Assembly: GCF_001509585.1 (NCBI RefSeq)
Contig: NZ_LNCI01000002.1
Coordinates: forward strand, 62,001-126,000
Direction: 5' to 3'
DNA from: Tropicimonas marinistellae
Lineage (GTDB): Bacteria; Pseudomonadota; Alphaproteobacteria; Rhodobacterales; Rhodobacteraceae
DNA: 64,000 nucleotides
Numbering within the stretch: position 1 is the first letter of the stretch; every line of letters starts with the position of its first letter. A program made the position numbers and the translations under genes. The notes beneath the pieces were generated by a model. It did not search any database and was not told the DNA's origin. It saw only the letters and a program-made list of their open reading frames with translations. Positions 26,142-34,854 of this stretch are shown one piece after another.

Positions 26142-26942
26142 TCAACCGTCGATCTGCGCCCCCATGACGGCCAGCGACTGCTGGTAGACGGATGCCGCAT
26201 TCCATTCCTTGAGCACATTGTAGTTGCGGCTGCCTGGCTGGTAGCTCTGACCCGGCGCCCAGCCCTTCATGCGCAAATAGTTGGCGGTGGAGGCGAGGGC
26301 GTCGGTCATGTTGTTGAAATCGACGCGGCCGTCGCCGTTGCCGTCCTGGCCGTAGCGCAGGGCATTGCCCGGCAGGAACTGGGTGTGCCCCAGCTCGCCG
26401 TGCTTGGCCCCGATGGCATTGGGAGACATCATGCCCCGGTCGATCATGACCAAAGCGCTGAGCAGATGCGGCTGGAAGAAATGCGGCCGCCGGCAATCGT
26501 AGGCCAGCGTCGCGGTGGCGCTGAGCACGTTGGAATTGCCCATGAAGCGGCCGAAGCCGGTCTCCATTCCGTGGATCGCGATAATGACGCCGGACGGCAC
26601 GCCGTAGCGATTCTCCAACGACTGGTAGAAGGCCGGGTTCTGCGCCTTGCGCTTCTTACCTTGCGAGACGATCACGTTGCAGCCGCGCTTCTGGCAGAAT
26701 TGCTCGTAGCTGAGCTTGAAGCTCTTCTGGCCACGGTCGGCATTGATCGTGGACTGGGCGTATTGGGTGTTGGCCAGTGCCGCTAGCCCTCGCTGGCCGA
26801 TACCCTGACGCGCGGCCTCCTTGGCGAATTCCTGTTTCCACGCGGGGAAGCCGCCTGCGGAATTACCGCAGTTTGCCGCGAAGCCCGGCGTGCCGGACAG
26901 CAGTGCGACAGCACAAAACAGAGTGGTGACAAGGCGGCGCAT
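26142..26942 (-). CDS. Secreted lytic murein transglycosylase (MltB-like)
   Basis: A 266-residue periplasmic protein with a signal peptide (RRLVTTLFCAVALLSGTPGFA, cleavage near residue 22). The catalytic glutamate is in IIAIHGMETGFGRFMG near residue 133. HTQFLPGNALRYGQDGNGDGRVDF combines the family substrate loop with an EF-hand-like calcium loop, as in MltB. It cleaves peptidoglycan glycan strands to 1,6-anhydro products. The ATG at 26942 is preceded by GGAGGAACTGCCG, better than the upstream ATG. It is a single gene followed by the hydrolase gene after 23 bases. Confidence 0.88.
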   Translation of the reverse strand: MRRLVTTLFCAVALLSGTPGFAANCGNSAGGFPAWKQEFAKEAARQGIGQRGLAALANTQYAQSTINADRGQKSFKLSYEQFCQKRGCNVIVSQGKKRKAQNPAFYQSLENRYGVPSGVIIAIHGMETGFGRFMGNSNVLSATATLAYDCRRPHFFQPHLLSALVMIDRGMMSPNAIGAKHGELGHTQFLPGNALRYGQDGNGDGRVDFNNMTDALASTANYLRMKGWAPGQSYQPGSRNYNVLKEWNAASVYQQSLAVMGAQIDG

Positions 26943-27178
26943 CGGCAGTTCCTCCAGGTGCATTTCATCCGAAACTACCGCAAGCGCGGTTGCTGTACCA
27001 AGGTTGCTGTCAATGTATGGAGACGAACATATCAGAGCTGGTCGGGCTGTTGCCGGCGTGTCGCAGCAATTGGCGAGGGGGCGGCACGGGGAACACCGGC
27101 TCAGGCCCGGTCATGGCCCGCTCGTGGCCATGGTGCAACCCGGTCGACTCCCGATTCTTGAGCACGTCCGCCGAAGCC

Positions 27179-27207
27179 AAAAAAAAGGCCGAGAACAAGT
27201 CTCGGCC
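27179..27207 (-). terminator. Intrinsic terminator with a U8 tail
   Basis: Read on the minus strand, GGCCGAGA and TCTCGGCC form an eight-pair stem with loop CTTGT, followed by eight U residues. It is the clearest rho-independent terminator in the window. It lies about 160 bases past the stop of the LysR gene, so it either ends a long 3' untranslated region or ends the small RNA proposed here. Confidence 0.9.
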
Positions 27208-27262
27208 CAAGTCCAACAGGGAGGTAAAGGCAAGTACATTGTACCCGCCGATAGATCGGATT
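27179..27262 (-). ncRNA. Candidate small RNA with a CCUCCC anti-Shine-Dalgarno motif
   Basis: Upstream of the terminator on the minus strand there are two promoter-like arrangements. One is TTGAAC-17 bases-TAAATC, and nearer there is a TACAAT box at 27243-27238. A transcript from either would be about 50-80 nt and would contain CUUUACCUCCCUGUUGG in a single-stranded stretch before the terminator stem. CCUCCC is complementary to ribosome-binding sites. Rhodobacter CcsR-type RNAs carry similar CCUCCUCCC motifs. It could instead be processed from the LysR 3' region. Expression is not shown. Confidence 0.5.
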
Positions 27263-27363
27263 TAGAAATCTGAACGGTCCGGTTCAAGTCTAAAATTGCC
27301 GCAAGTGCAAATGGCAGGCATTCCTGTGGTGCATGTGCAACGAGATTGCCCGGAGATTAAAAC

Positions 27364-28275
27364 CTAGGCTTCCGCGGGCGGATGGGCTTCCAGGTGCCGC
27401 CTGTGCAGCTGGATTTCTTCGACAACAAAGTCGCGGAAGGCCGCTATCCTCTTGGATTGCCGCAGTTCTTCCGGGTAGGCGAGGAAGACCGGGACCTCGG
27501 CGCTTTCCACATCCGGCAGGACGCGCACGAGATCGGGCTCGGATTCGACGATGTAATCGGGCAGCACGCCGATTCCGAGGTGGTTTTTTACGCACTGCAG
27601 CACGCCGAAGTAGTTGTTGACGTTGAGGCGCGAGGTGATGTCGTGCCCGAGCAGCCACTGGACCATGGAAGCGCCAGCCGCAACCTGGGTGGAGGACGTG
27701 CCCTGGCAGATCAACCTGTGGTCATGCATGTCGTCAGGCGTTTGCGGGGTGCCGTAGCGCTCCAGATAGGTGCGCGACGCATAGAGGCGCATCCGAACGG
27801 TCATCAGGCGCTTTCGGATCAGGTCCGCCTGGGAGGGCTCTTTCATGCGGATAGCAACATCTGCTTCGCGCATGGGCAGGTCGAGAACACGCTCCTCCAG
27901 CATCAGGTCGATATTGAGATCGGGGTACTTCGAATAGAGCTTCTCAAGGCGCGGCGCCAACCACAGCGAGCCGAATCCGTGAGCGGTGGTGACGCGAAGC
28001 TCGCCGAAGACCTCTTCCTCGCTGTCGCGGATTCTGGCCGACGCAGCCTCAAGCCGTTTGCTCATGGAGCGCGTCGCTTCAAACAGCAGCTCTCCTTGCT
28101 CGGTCAGGATCAAGCCACGGGCGTGGCGGTGAAACAGGGTCGTGTTGAGGCTTTCCTCGAGCGCCCGGATTTGCCGTGAGACCGCCGACTGGCTGAGGTG
28201 CAGGGAATCGCCGGCATGCGTGAGGCTGCCTGCCGAAGCCACCGCGTGAAATATTCTCAGCTTGTCCCAATCCAT
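27364..28275 (-). CDS. LysR family transcriptional regulator
   Basis: A 303-residue LysR-type protein. The DNA-binding domain MDWDKLRIFHAVASAGSLTH, then LHLSQSAVSRQIRALEESL, is canonical. The effector domain has FHRHARGLILTEQGELLFEA at its linker and EADVAIRMKEPSQADLIRKR. No target gene is obvious: the divergent neighbour is a membrane acyltransferase gene 275 bases away. A 185-base 3' region ending in the U8 terminator follows. Confidence 0.9.
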   Translation of the reverse strand: MDWDKLRIFHAVASAGSLTHAGDSLHLSQSAVSRQIRALEESLNTTLFHRHARGLILTEQGELLFEATRSMSKRLEAASARIRDSEEEVFGELRVTTAHGFGSLWLAPRLEKLYSKYPDLNIDLMLEERVLDLPMREADVAIRMKEPSQADLIRKRLMTVRMRLYASRTYLERYGTPQTPDDMHDHRLICQGTSSTQVAAGASMVQWLLGHDITSRLNVNNYFGVLQCVKNHLGIGVLPDYIVESEPDLVRVLPDVESAEVPVFLAYPEELRQSKRIAAFRDFVVEEIQLHRRHLEAHPPAEA

Positions 28276-28550
28276 TGTCGCGTACCCGTGTTGGCTCGAT
28301 TGTCGGCGATGTTCTGTTTGCGATCACACGCAAGCGCTTTGGCGCCTCTTGCCATGCCCTGCGGCAGGATCATATCCCCCTTGCCAGAAAAATCTACTCA
28401 CCGCCGCAGTCTGGCAACGAGCTGCTGCGGATCGGTTCCCGAGGCCCGTCGTTTCCTCTCCCAATGACTTGGGGAGTTTCCTATATTGACTGCCATCGCC
28501 GGGTGTTCCTTCGTCGCGCGCGGCGTATTCGTCACGATGGAGCCCTGGTA

Positions 28551-29456
28551 ATGTCCAACCGCCATGTCGCACGCGACATAAGCTATGCAACAAGCGTCCG
28601 GTCGCGGGGCGGGCGGGCCGTGGTGCGGGTTCTGGAGAATGCGACCGGGCGGATCGGGCTGATCCGGCGCGCCGAGGGCTACGAGCAAGAAGTTGCCCAG
28701 GGCAAGAATTTCTGGGGCGTGATGGTGGCCCGCTACGGGTTGAGCCTGGACGTGGTCGCCGGCAGCCTCGACAACATCCCGGGCGACGGGCCCCTGATCG
28801 TGATTGCCAACCATCCGTATGGCATTCTCGACGGTTTGATGATGGGGCACATCCTCAGCATCGTGCGTGGCGATTTCCGCATTCTTGCCAACAGCGTGTT
28901 CCGCAAGGCGGAGGATCTGGACAAGGTAATCCTGCCGATCTCCTTCGAGGAAACGAAGGAGGCGATGCGCGAAAACCTTGCAACCCGAAAGATCGCTGTG
29001 GAGTATCTCGCCGGTGGCGGCGCGATCGGCGTGTTTCCGGGGGGCACGGTTTCGACGGCGGCGAGGCCATTCACGCGGCCGATGGACCCCGGTTGGCGCA
29101 GTTTCACCGCGCGCATGGTGGCGAAGTCGGATGCGGCCGTCGTCCCGATTTTCTTCGAGGGGCACAACAGCCGGCTGTTTCAGTTCGCGAGCCATTTGCA
29201 CTCTACCTTGCGGCTGGCGCTTCTGATCAAGGAGTTCCGAAAGCGGGTGGACGAACCCGTGCGAGTTGCGATTGGCACGCCGATCCCACGGTCGGAATTG
29301 GACAGGCGAGGCAACGATGCCAAGGCAATGATGGACTTTCTGCGCGCCGAGACCTATGCCCTGTCGCCGAAGCCACTCAAGTCGCTCGACTACGGCTTTG
29401 AATTCGATGACAAGTATCGGGACGAAAAGGGCGAGAAAGGCATGCGGATTTACTGA
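28551..29456 (+). CDS. Lysophospholipid acyltransferase family protein (PlsC-like)
   Basis: A 301-residue acyltransferase. The catalytic motif is NHPYGILDG, where five residues rather than four separate His and Asp, as in a hemolysin/OlsA-like branch of the PlsC superfamily. The second motif is [11 protein letters not shown] and the third [15 protein letters not shown]. It transfers acyl chains to a lysolipid at the inner membrane; ornithine-lipid or phosphatidic-acid synthesis are both possible. The ATG at 28551 has GGAG eight bases upstream. The stop overlaps the murI start by one base (TGATG). Confidence 0.82.
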   Translation: MSNRHVARDISYATSVRSRGGRAVVRVLENATGRIGLIRRAEGYEQEVAQGKNFWGVMVARYGLSLDVVAGSLDNIPGDGPLIVIANHPYGILDGLMMGHILSIVRGDFRILANSVFRKAEDLDKVILPISFEETKEAMRENLATRKIAVEYLAGGGAIGVFPGGTVSTAARPFTRPMDPGWRSFTARMVAKSDAAVVPIFFEGHNSRLFQFASHLHSTLRLALLIKEFRKRVDEPVRVAIGTPIPRSELDRRGNDAKAMMDFLRAETYALSPKPLKSLDYGFEFDDKYRDEKGEKGMRIY

Positions 29457-30268
29457 TGGCTGTAGGGATATTCGACAGCGGGCTTGGTGGGCTGACGGTG
29501 CTGGATGCAGTGGCCAAGCGGCTACCTGACGTGCCCTTCGTTTATTTCGGTGACAACGCCCATACGCCCTACGGCGTGCGCGACGCCGAAGACGTCTATG
29601 CGCTCACCACGGCCGGCGTGGAGCGCATGTGGGACGAGGGCTGCGATCTGGTGATCTTGGCCTGCAACACGGCTTCCGCGGCCGCCCTGCGCCGGATGCA
29701 GGAAGTCTGGATCCCGCCGGAGAAGCGGGTGCTGGGCGTTTTCGTACCGCTGATCGAGGCGTTGACCGAGCGGCAGTGGGGAGACAATTCGCCGCCGCGG
29801 GAAGTCGCCGTGAAACACGTGGCTCTCTTTGCCACGCCTGCGACGGTTTCGAGCCGGGCCTTCCAACGGGAACTGGCATTCCGTGCGATCGGCGTCGATG
29901 TCGAGGCGCAGGCTTGCGGAGGCGTCGTCGACGCGATCGAAGAGGGCGACCTGATCCTGGCAGAAGCGCTGGTGCGCAGTCATGTGGATGCGCTCAAGCG
30001 CAAGATGCCCGTGCCCGAAGCCGCGATCCTTGGCTGCACCCATTACCCGTTGATGGAGGATGTGTTCCGCGACGCGCTCGGACCGGACGTACAGGTCTAT
30101 TCACAGGCGAGTCTCGTTGCCGAAAGCCTTGCCGACTATCTCGACCGGCATCCGAAAATGCGCGGACCGGGAGAGGAGGCCGTGTTTCTGACCACGGGCG
30201 ATCCGCGTGTCGTTTCGCGACGCGCAACACAGTTCCTGCGACGAAAGATCGAGTTCGCGGCAGCTTGA
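29456..30268 (+). CDS. murI: Glutamate racemase
   Basis: Interconverts L- and D-glutamate for peptidoglycan. The two catalytic cysteines are C70 in ILACNTAS and C194 in ILGCTHYPL. The substrate-binding GIFDSGLGG is at residues 4-12 and GDNAHTPYG at 32-40. Length is 270, normal. The start overlaps the acyltransferase stop as TGATG. argC follows after 53 bases. Confidence 0.96.
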   Translation: MAVGIFDSGLGGLTVLDAVAKRLPDVPFVYFGDNAHTPYGVRDAEDVYALTTAGVERMWDEGCDLVILACNTASAAALRRMQEVWIPPEKRVLGVFVPLIEALTERQWGDNSPPREVAVKHVALFATPATVSSRAFQRELAFRAIGVDVEAQACGGVVDAIEEGDLILAEALVRSHVDALKRKMPVPEAAILGCTHYPLMEDVFRDALGPDVQVYSQASLVAESLADYLDRHPKMRGPGEEAVFLTTGDPRVVSRRATQFLRRKIEFAAA

Positions 30269-30321
30269 GGTCCGTGACTGATCTTTAACACATCCTATAT
30301 CCGCAATATGAAGGGCTGGTC

Positions 30322-31350
30322 ATGACCCATTCCGTCGCCATTCTTGGAGCGTCCGGCTACACCGGCGCCGAGCTCGCCCGGCTGATCGCCACGCATCCGG
30401 GCATGACGGTGCGTGCGCTGTCGGCCGACCGAAAGGCCGGCATGGAAATGGCGGCGGTCTATCCGCATTTGCGGCATTTGGACCTTCCACGATTGCAGAG
30501 AATCGAAGAACTGGATTTCGCCGCTATCGACCTGTGCTTTTGCGCGTTGCCGCATGCCACGAGCCAGGCCGTTATCTCCGGATTGCCGCGCAGCGTGAAG
30601 GTGGTGGATCTCTCTGCCGATTTCCGGCTGCGTGATCCGGCGGAGTACGAGAAGTGGTACGGCAAGCCGCATTCGGCACCGGATTTACAGAAGGAGGCCG
30701 TTTATGGCCTGACCGAGTTTTACCGGGACGAGATCGGGGGCGCCCGGTTGGTGGCTGGGACCGGGTGCAATGCCGCGACTGGGTTGTTCTCGCTGTTGCC
30801 GCTTGTCAGGGCTGGCGTGATCGACCTCGACGCGATCGTCATCGACATGAAGGTGGGGGTGAGCGGGGCCGGCAGATCGCTCAAGGAAAACTTGCTCCAT
30901 GCGGAATTGTCGGAGAACTGGCACGCTTATTCGACAGGCGGAAAGCACCGGCACCTTGGCGAGTTCGACCAGGAGTTTTCCAAGGCCGCGGGGCGCCGGG
31001 TGGAAGTGCAATTCACGCCCACGTTGCTGCCGGCGAACCGGGGTATTCTAGCGGCGAGCTACGTCAGCGGGAATGCGGCCGAGATCCATGCGACCCTTGC
31101 GGCGGCCTACGCGGCGGAGCCGTTCGTTGTCGTCCTGCCCATGGGCGAGGTGCCGGCGGCGAAACATGTGCGGGCGAGTAATTTCGTGCACATCGGTGTG
31201 GTGGAGGAGCGCGCCGCAGGGCGCGCGACGGTCTATGCCGCACTTGACAACCTGACCAAGGGATCGTCCGGACAGGCGATCCAGAATGCCAACCTGATGT
31301 TGGGATGCGCGGAGACCGAGGGGCTGATGCTGGCCCCTGTCTACCCGTGA
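30322..31350 (+). CDS. argC: N-acetyl-gamma-glutamyl-phosphate reductase
   Basis: NADPH-dependent third step of arginine synthesis. The nucleotide motif GASGYTG is at residues 9-15. The catalytic cysteine is C149 in [11 protein letters not shown], and the late histidine lies in [17 protein letters not shown]. The 342-residue length identifies the type 1 enzyme. It sits between murI and ccmE on the same strand; these are unrelated pathways, so the run is probably historical rather than functional. Confidence 0.96.
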   Translation: MTHSVAILGASGYTGAELARLIATHPGMTVRALSADRKAGMEMAAVYPHLRHLDLPRLQRIEELDFAAIDLCFCALPHATSQAVISGLPRSVKVVDLSADFRLRDPAEYEKWYGKPHSAPDLQKEAVYGLTEFYRDEIGGARLVAGTGCNAATGLFSLLPLVRAGVIDLDAIVIDMKVGVSGAGRSLKENLLHAELSENWHAYSTGGKHRHLGEFDQEFSKAAGRRVEVQFTPTLLPANRGILAASYVSGNAAEIHATLAAAYAAEPFVVVLPMGEVPAAKHVRASNFVHIGVVEERAAGRATVYAALDNLTKGSSGQAIQNANLMLGCAETEGLMLAPVYP

Positions 31351-31383
31351 GCCCGGTCTGGCCAGCGACGGAGGAGAAAAACG

Positions 31384-31848
31384 ATGGCGGGAATGAAGGG
31401 CCTGAAGAAGAAGCGCAGGATCCAGGTGATCGTGCTGGCCTTCGTGGCGCTCGCCGGTAGCACGGCGCTGATCGGCTACGCGATGAGAGATGGAATCAAC
31501 TATTTCCGCGCGCCCTCGGACGTGGTGGCGGAGCCGCCGGCGGCACGTGAGACCTTTCGCATCGGCGGGCTCGTGGAGGACGGCACCCTTGTGCGCGGGC
31601 AGGGTGAAACCATTACCTTCAGCGTTACAGACGGCGGGGCTTCGGTGCCGGTTTCCTATACCGGCGTGTTGCCCGATCTTTTTGACGAGGGGCAGGGGAT
31701 GATCGGAACCGGCAACCTCGTGGACGGGGTTTTCGTAGCGACCGAGATCCTCGCACGCCACGACGAGACCTACATGCCCAAGGAAGTGGTGGACGCCCTG
31801 AAGGACCAAGGGGTTTATCAGGACCCCGCCGAGAGCGGCGGCTCCTGA
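31384..31848 (+). CDS. ccmE: Cytochrome c maturation heme chaperone CcmE
   Basis: A 154-residue membrane-anchored periplasmic heme chaperone. A positive N-terminus (LKKKRR) and one membrane helix (VIVLAFVALAGSTALIGYAM) precede an OB-fold domain. The heme-binding histidine is H126 within HDETY (126-130), the conserved HxxxY motif. It receives heme from CcmC and passes it to CcmF. The other ccm genes are not in the window, although in related genomes ccmE and ccmF are often adjacent. Confidence 0.96.
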   Translation: MAGMKGLKKKRRIQVIVLAFVALAGSTALIGYAMRDGINYFRAPSDVVAEPPAARETFRIGGLVEDGTLVRGQGETITFSVTDGGASVPVSYTGVLPDLFDEGQGMIGTGNLVDGVFVATEILARHDETYMPKEVVDALKDQGVYQDPAESGGS

Positions 31849-32293
31849 CTTGGGCGGAGCCACGGGCGGTCGCGTGTAATCGTATCTTGTACGCTAGATC
31901 ATCGCCCAATCGGTGAAGCGCCAGGTTTTCGGTGCGCTGTGCGTCACGCCCGGACGTGGCATCTGGTGTTTCGTCGCCGAGTGGTTTACCCGCGCTGTAT
32001 TCGGCTTTTGGACTGTCGCCTTACCGTCGGTTGTATCGAAATGTGTCATTGTGCCGGACCTCCCACTGTCGCTGTGGTAGGGGCCCCGGCCGTTCCGAAG
32101 CTCATTCCTACCGCATGCCTCAGGGATACCGAACCGGCGGGATCTTCGATGTGATGGGCGTCACACGGCGTCCATTAGACCCGCGACTGGCCATACCGCA
32201 AGTCTCTCTCTGACAGCGCACGCACCGCTTCAACTTTCTTAAACGATTTGCCTGAGCCTCTTGCGCAATCAATTGCGCCGGAGAACAGGCTCC
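31849..32293. other. Intergenic stretch between ccmE and the lysis cassette
   Basis: A 445-base gap. A 93-codon frame (31932-32213, plus strand) is open, but its composition (many Arg, Cys and Pro) and lack of a ribosome site argue against coding. The last 35 bases hold a perfect inverted repeat (32263-32278) just before the endolysin gene. I see no CtrA-type TTAA-N7-TTAA site. Confidence 0.5.
32263..32278. promoter_or_regulatory. Inverted repeat immediately upstream of the endolysin gene
   Basis: GCGCAAT and ATTGCGC flank CA, a perfect seven-base inverted repeat ending 15 bases before the endolysin ATG. In the mRNA it would form a hairpin just upstream of the ribosome site. It could be an operator or a translational control element for the lysis genes. 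Confidence 0.45.
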
Positions 32294-32905
32294 ATGAAAG
32301 ACATTGAGGCAATCGCAACCGAGATCGTCGCCCGTGAGGGTGGCTACGTGAATGACCCCGACGATCCGGGCGGGGCGACGAAATACGGTGTCACCTACGC
32401 GACCTTGCGGCGCCTCGGCGTCGATGTGGACAGCGATGGTGTGGTGACAATCGGGGATCTGCAACAGCTCGACCAGGCGACGGCGGTGGAGATCTTCGTC
32501 CAGCACTATTACCACAAACCGCGGATCTCGGCGTTGCCGGAACCGCTTCGAGCGAGCGTCTTCGACATGTACGTCAACGCCGGTTCCAATGCCGTGAAGA
32601 TCCTTCAGCGGCTATTGGCGAGCTTTGGCGAGCCCGTTGATGTAGATGGGTTGATCGGACCACAGACCGCCGGCGCCGCGGCGCGTGCCGCGCAGAAGGC
32701 CCCCGACCACCTTGCGGATGCCTACGGGATCGCGCGGCGCAACTACTACTACGCACTTGCCGATGCACGGCCGGCGAGCCGGAAATACGCGCAGCGCCGC
32801 GATGGCGGTAAGGGCGGCTGGATTGCGCGTGCCGAGGAATTCATCAGCCCGCGGTTTCATCTATCGGACGCACAGCATCGGGCGCGGGTGGCGGCATGGG
32901 GGTGA
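32294..32905 (+). CDS. GH108-type endolysin (muramidase) of a gene-transfer-agent lysis cassette
   Basis: A 203-residue peptidoglycan hydrolase. The family motif EGGYVNDPDDPGGATKYGVT begins at the catalytic glutamate E15. The C-terminal peptidoglycan-binding part includes VDVDGLIGPQTAGAAARAA. It lacks a signal peptide, so it needs a holin, and the holin gene follows with a TGATG overlap. This order matches the endolysin/holin pair that releases gene transfer agents in Rhodobacter capsulatus, which lies away from the structural gene cluster. No phage structural genes are nearby. Confidence 0.88.
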   Translation: MKDIEAIATEIVAREGGYVNDPDDPGGATKYGVTYATLRRLGVDVDSDGVVTIGDLQQLDQATAVEIFVQHYYHKPRISALPEPLRASVFDMYVNAGSNAVKILQRLLASFGEPVDVDGLIGPQTAGAAARAAQKAPDHLADAYGIARRNYYYALADARPASRKYAQRRDGGKGGWIARAEEFISPRFHLSDAQHRARVAAWG

Positions 32906-33495
32906 TGTCGGGTTTGCTGGGCGCGCTCTTTGGCAGCGGACGCAACGTGGTGGCCGAAACCGTCGAGGTGTTCCGCGAGAATGCAGAGGCCGGTGCCGCG
33001 CGCGAGGCGCTACAGGCACAGGCGGCGCTGGCACAGTTCGCCGCCGAATTCACACAGCCGCGCAAATCGCTTTTCGATCAGGTGATAGACGGCTTGAACC
33101 GGATCCCGCGCCCGGCGATGGCTCTGGGCACGCTGGCGCTCTTTGTAACCGCGATGGTCGACCCGATCTGGTTCGCCGCCCGTATGCAGGGGATCGCGCT
33201 GGTACCGGAGCCGCTCTGGTGGCTGCTGGGCGCGATTGTCGGGTTTTACTTCGGCGCTCGCCATCAGGCGAAGGGGCAGGAGTTTCAACGGTCCATCGCG
33301 GCCACGCTGGCACAGGCTGCGCAGGTGCGCGACGGTATTGCCTCCCTTCAGGCGCTGGAAGTGGGGGCTGGCGGCGATCGTGCGTCCCTTACGGTATCTG
33401 CCACCGATACGGCCGGGGGCGATTTCGCAGCAGACGTGCCCTGGGCAATCGACCGCAATGCCGCGCTGGCGGAGTGGAAAGATGCCCGTGGCTGA
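32905..33495 (+). CDS. 3TM holin family protein (gene-transfer-agent release)
   Basis: A 196-residue membrane protein of the holin-of-3TMs family. Hydrophobic segments lie near residues 65-88 (PAMALGTLALFVTAMVDPIW) and 100-120 (PEPLWWLLGAIVGFYFGAR), with a weaker one at the extreme N-terminus. The cytoplasmic linker is alanine-rich (AREALQAQAALAQFAAEF). It would permeabilise the inner membrane so the endolysin can reach peptidoglycan. The start at 32905 overlaps the endolysin stop; an in-frame ATG at 32896 is possible. About 70 C-terminal residues extend beyond the membrane part. Confidence 0.85.
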   Translation: MSGLLGALFGSGRNVVAETVEVFRENAEAGAAREALQAQAALAQFAAEFTQPRKSLFDQVIDGLNRIPRPAMALGTLALFVTAMVDPIWFAARMQGIALVPEPLWWLLGAIVGFYFGARHQAKGQEFQRSIAATLAQAAQVRDGIASLQALEVGAGGDRASLTVSATDTAGGDFAADVPWAIDRNAALAEWKDARG

Positions 33496-33673
33496 AGGAT
33501 TTTGGATCACCCTGGTTACCGAACACGGGCCGTGGGTGCTCCTCGTTTTCTACCTCCTGTTCCGGGATCATCAAAAGGATGACGCAACCCGGAGCATCCT
33601 CAACCGCAACACAGAAATCATCGTCGAGATCACCACATTGATCAGAGAGAGGCTGCCACGTGACCGCGTCTGA
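33482..33673 (+). CDS. Small single-span membrane protein in the lysis cassette
   Basis: A 63-residue protein starting MPVAEGFWITLVTEHGPWVL and continuing through a single membrane span (WVLLVFYLLF) to a charged, probably helical tail (RDHQKDDATRSILNRNTEII). The ATG lies inside the holin gene (14-base overlap) with GGAG seven bases upstream, a typical coupled arrangement. I do not recognise the family. Position suggests an accessory to lysis, for example a spanin-like or antiholin role, but no lipobox or signal peptide supports a spanin. Confidence 0.72.
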   Translation: MPVAEGFWITLVTEHGPWVLLVFYLLFRDHQKDDATRSILNRNTEIIVEITTLIRERLPRDRV

Positions 33674-33702
33674 GGCAGCGCCGCCCCGGGGAGGGCAGAC
33701 AG

Positions 33703-34128
33703 TTGAAACAGGCCCTATCGATCTACGCCGCAGTCCTTGCGGCAGTTCACGCCTCCTTTCTGGCCCTGGGATTCTCCGGCACCGCCGAAATCGCCTTCGG
33801 CGCGCTGACGATCATGTCGGTAATGATCTCGGCGATATTCCTCTGGCTCTGGGGCATGCGGATGTCGCCGCTCTCGCTCGGGATGGCGTTTTCCTGGGCC
33901 GGTGCGGCAATGGTGATGGGCTGGTGGTGGCTGCACAGCCTGTTGGGCGCTCCGACCTGGATGCTGCGTAGCGAAATCCCGCTTCTGCTGTCTGCACTCC
34001 TGCTGACCGGAGCCGTCCTGCATTTCGAGGTGATCGAAACCTCGTTCGGCTTTCGCCGGGGCGCTTTCCTACTGCCCGTCTCCGGGGCGCTTCTCCTGTC
34101 CCTGCTGTTGCTGGCGCTGGCGGGGTAG
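33703..34128 (+). CDS. Four-span membrane protein in the lysis cassette
   Basis: A 141-residue hydrophobic protein with about four membrane segments, from LSIYAAVLAAVHASFLALGF to LLPVSGALLLSLLLLALAG. The start is taken as the TTG at 33703 because GGGGAGGG lies seven bases upstream and the first hydrophobic segment is needed. The first in-frame ATG is 37 codons further on and lacks a site. Unknown family. It follows the small single-span gene after 29 bases and precedes another small gene after six, so all five genes form one unit. Confidence 0.7.
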   Translation: MKQALSIYAAVLAAVHASFLALGFSGTAEIAFGALTIMSVMISAIFLWLWGMRMSPLSLGMAFSWAGAAMVMGWWWLHSLLGAPTWMLRSEIPLLLSALLLTGAVLHFEVIETSFGFRRGAFLLPVSGALLLSLLLLALAG

Positions 34129-34134
34129 CGCGCG

Positions 34135-34317
34135 ATGGCACTGGCACCTCTCGAACGGCTGCTGTCGGCGGCATCGCGCTTTCGTCGCACCGCGCTCCAT
34201 CTGCTGATGGGGCGGCGGTTCATGCATACGCTGGAACGCAACCGAGAGGCGGCGGACCGCCTGGACCGCGCACTCAAGGAAGTCTTGGCGAGTTGCGAGA
34301 TATCGCCGGAACCGTGA
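34135..34317 (+). CDS. Small basic protein, last gene of the lysis cassette unit
   Basis: A 60-residue basic, helical protein (MALAPLERLLSAASRFRRTA then LHLLMGRRFMHTLERNREAA). It starts six bases after the stop of the four-span membrane gene with only a weak ribosome site (GGGG). No membrane span or known motif is visible. The dense charge pattern and close spacing favour a real gene, but it may be fortuitous. Confidence 0.5.
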   Translation: MALAPLERLLSAASRFRRTALHLLMGRRFMHTLERNREAADRLDRALKEVLASCEISPEP

Positions 34318-34426
34318 ACCGGTGTCCTCTAGCGAAGCGCGGGCTCGCTCCTGAGCCGCGGCCGCTCGGGCCTGCGGGGCGCCGATGGCCGCGATAGAGG
34401 TTGCGCTGGCCCGGAGCTGTCGCGGC

Positions 34427-34774
34427 TTATATCCGTTCTACCGCGACGTTGGCGTTGCTGGTGTAAAAGGCGATATGGTCCTTTATCCGGTCCATGCCTT
34501 CCGCCGGCGTCTCGTAGGACCAAGCCGCCTTGGGCAGCGTGCCGCTCTTTGTTTCGATGGAGAAGTAGTGTGCGTCGCCCAAATAGGGCGAATGGGTCGT
34601 CTCTTCGCTCGGCTCAAGAAATGCCATGGCGATATCGGCGCGCGGAAAATAGATCACCGGCGCCATCTCGCCTTCGGTCAGTTCCAGCGCGTTGGTGCTT
34701 TCGGCCAGGACGGCCCCGCCGGCGCGGACGGTCCATGTGCCGTCGGCCTTGCGGATCTTGATGTGGTCAACCAT
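34427..34774 (-). CDS. DUF427 domain protein
   Basis: A 115-residue protein of the DUF427 family, a small beta-barrel domain. The N-terminal IRKADGTWTVRAGGAVLAES and central YFPRADIAMAFLEPSEETTH, followed by CPYKG-like SPYLGDAHYFSIE, are its hallmarks. YETPAEGMDRIKDHIAFYTS closes the domain. Function is not established. The ATG at 34774 follows AGGGGA. Single-gene unit, convergent with the lysis cassette. Confidence 0.88.
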   Translation of the reverse strand: MVDHIKIRKADGTWTVRAGGAVLAESTNALELTEGEMAPVIYFPRADIAMAFLEPSEETTHSPYLGDAHYFSIETKSGTLPKAAWSYETPAEGMDRIKDHIAFYTSNANVAVERI

Positions 34775-34854
34775 TTGGGTCCCCTGAGTGGTGCGCCCAC
34801 CCCTATGGGCGGCGAATATGAAACGCATGTGAAGGGTGAATGTTAGCGCACAAC

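Noticed and set aside
31932-32213. 93-codon frame between ccmE and the endolysin gene
   Set aside because: High Cys, Arg and Pro content with no ribosome site, more like chance.
32160-32293. CtrA-binding sites upstream of the lysis cassette
   Set aside because: Only a single TTAA is present (near 32249) without a partner at the seven-base spacing.
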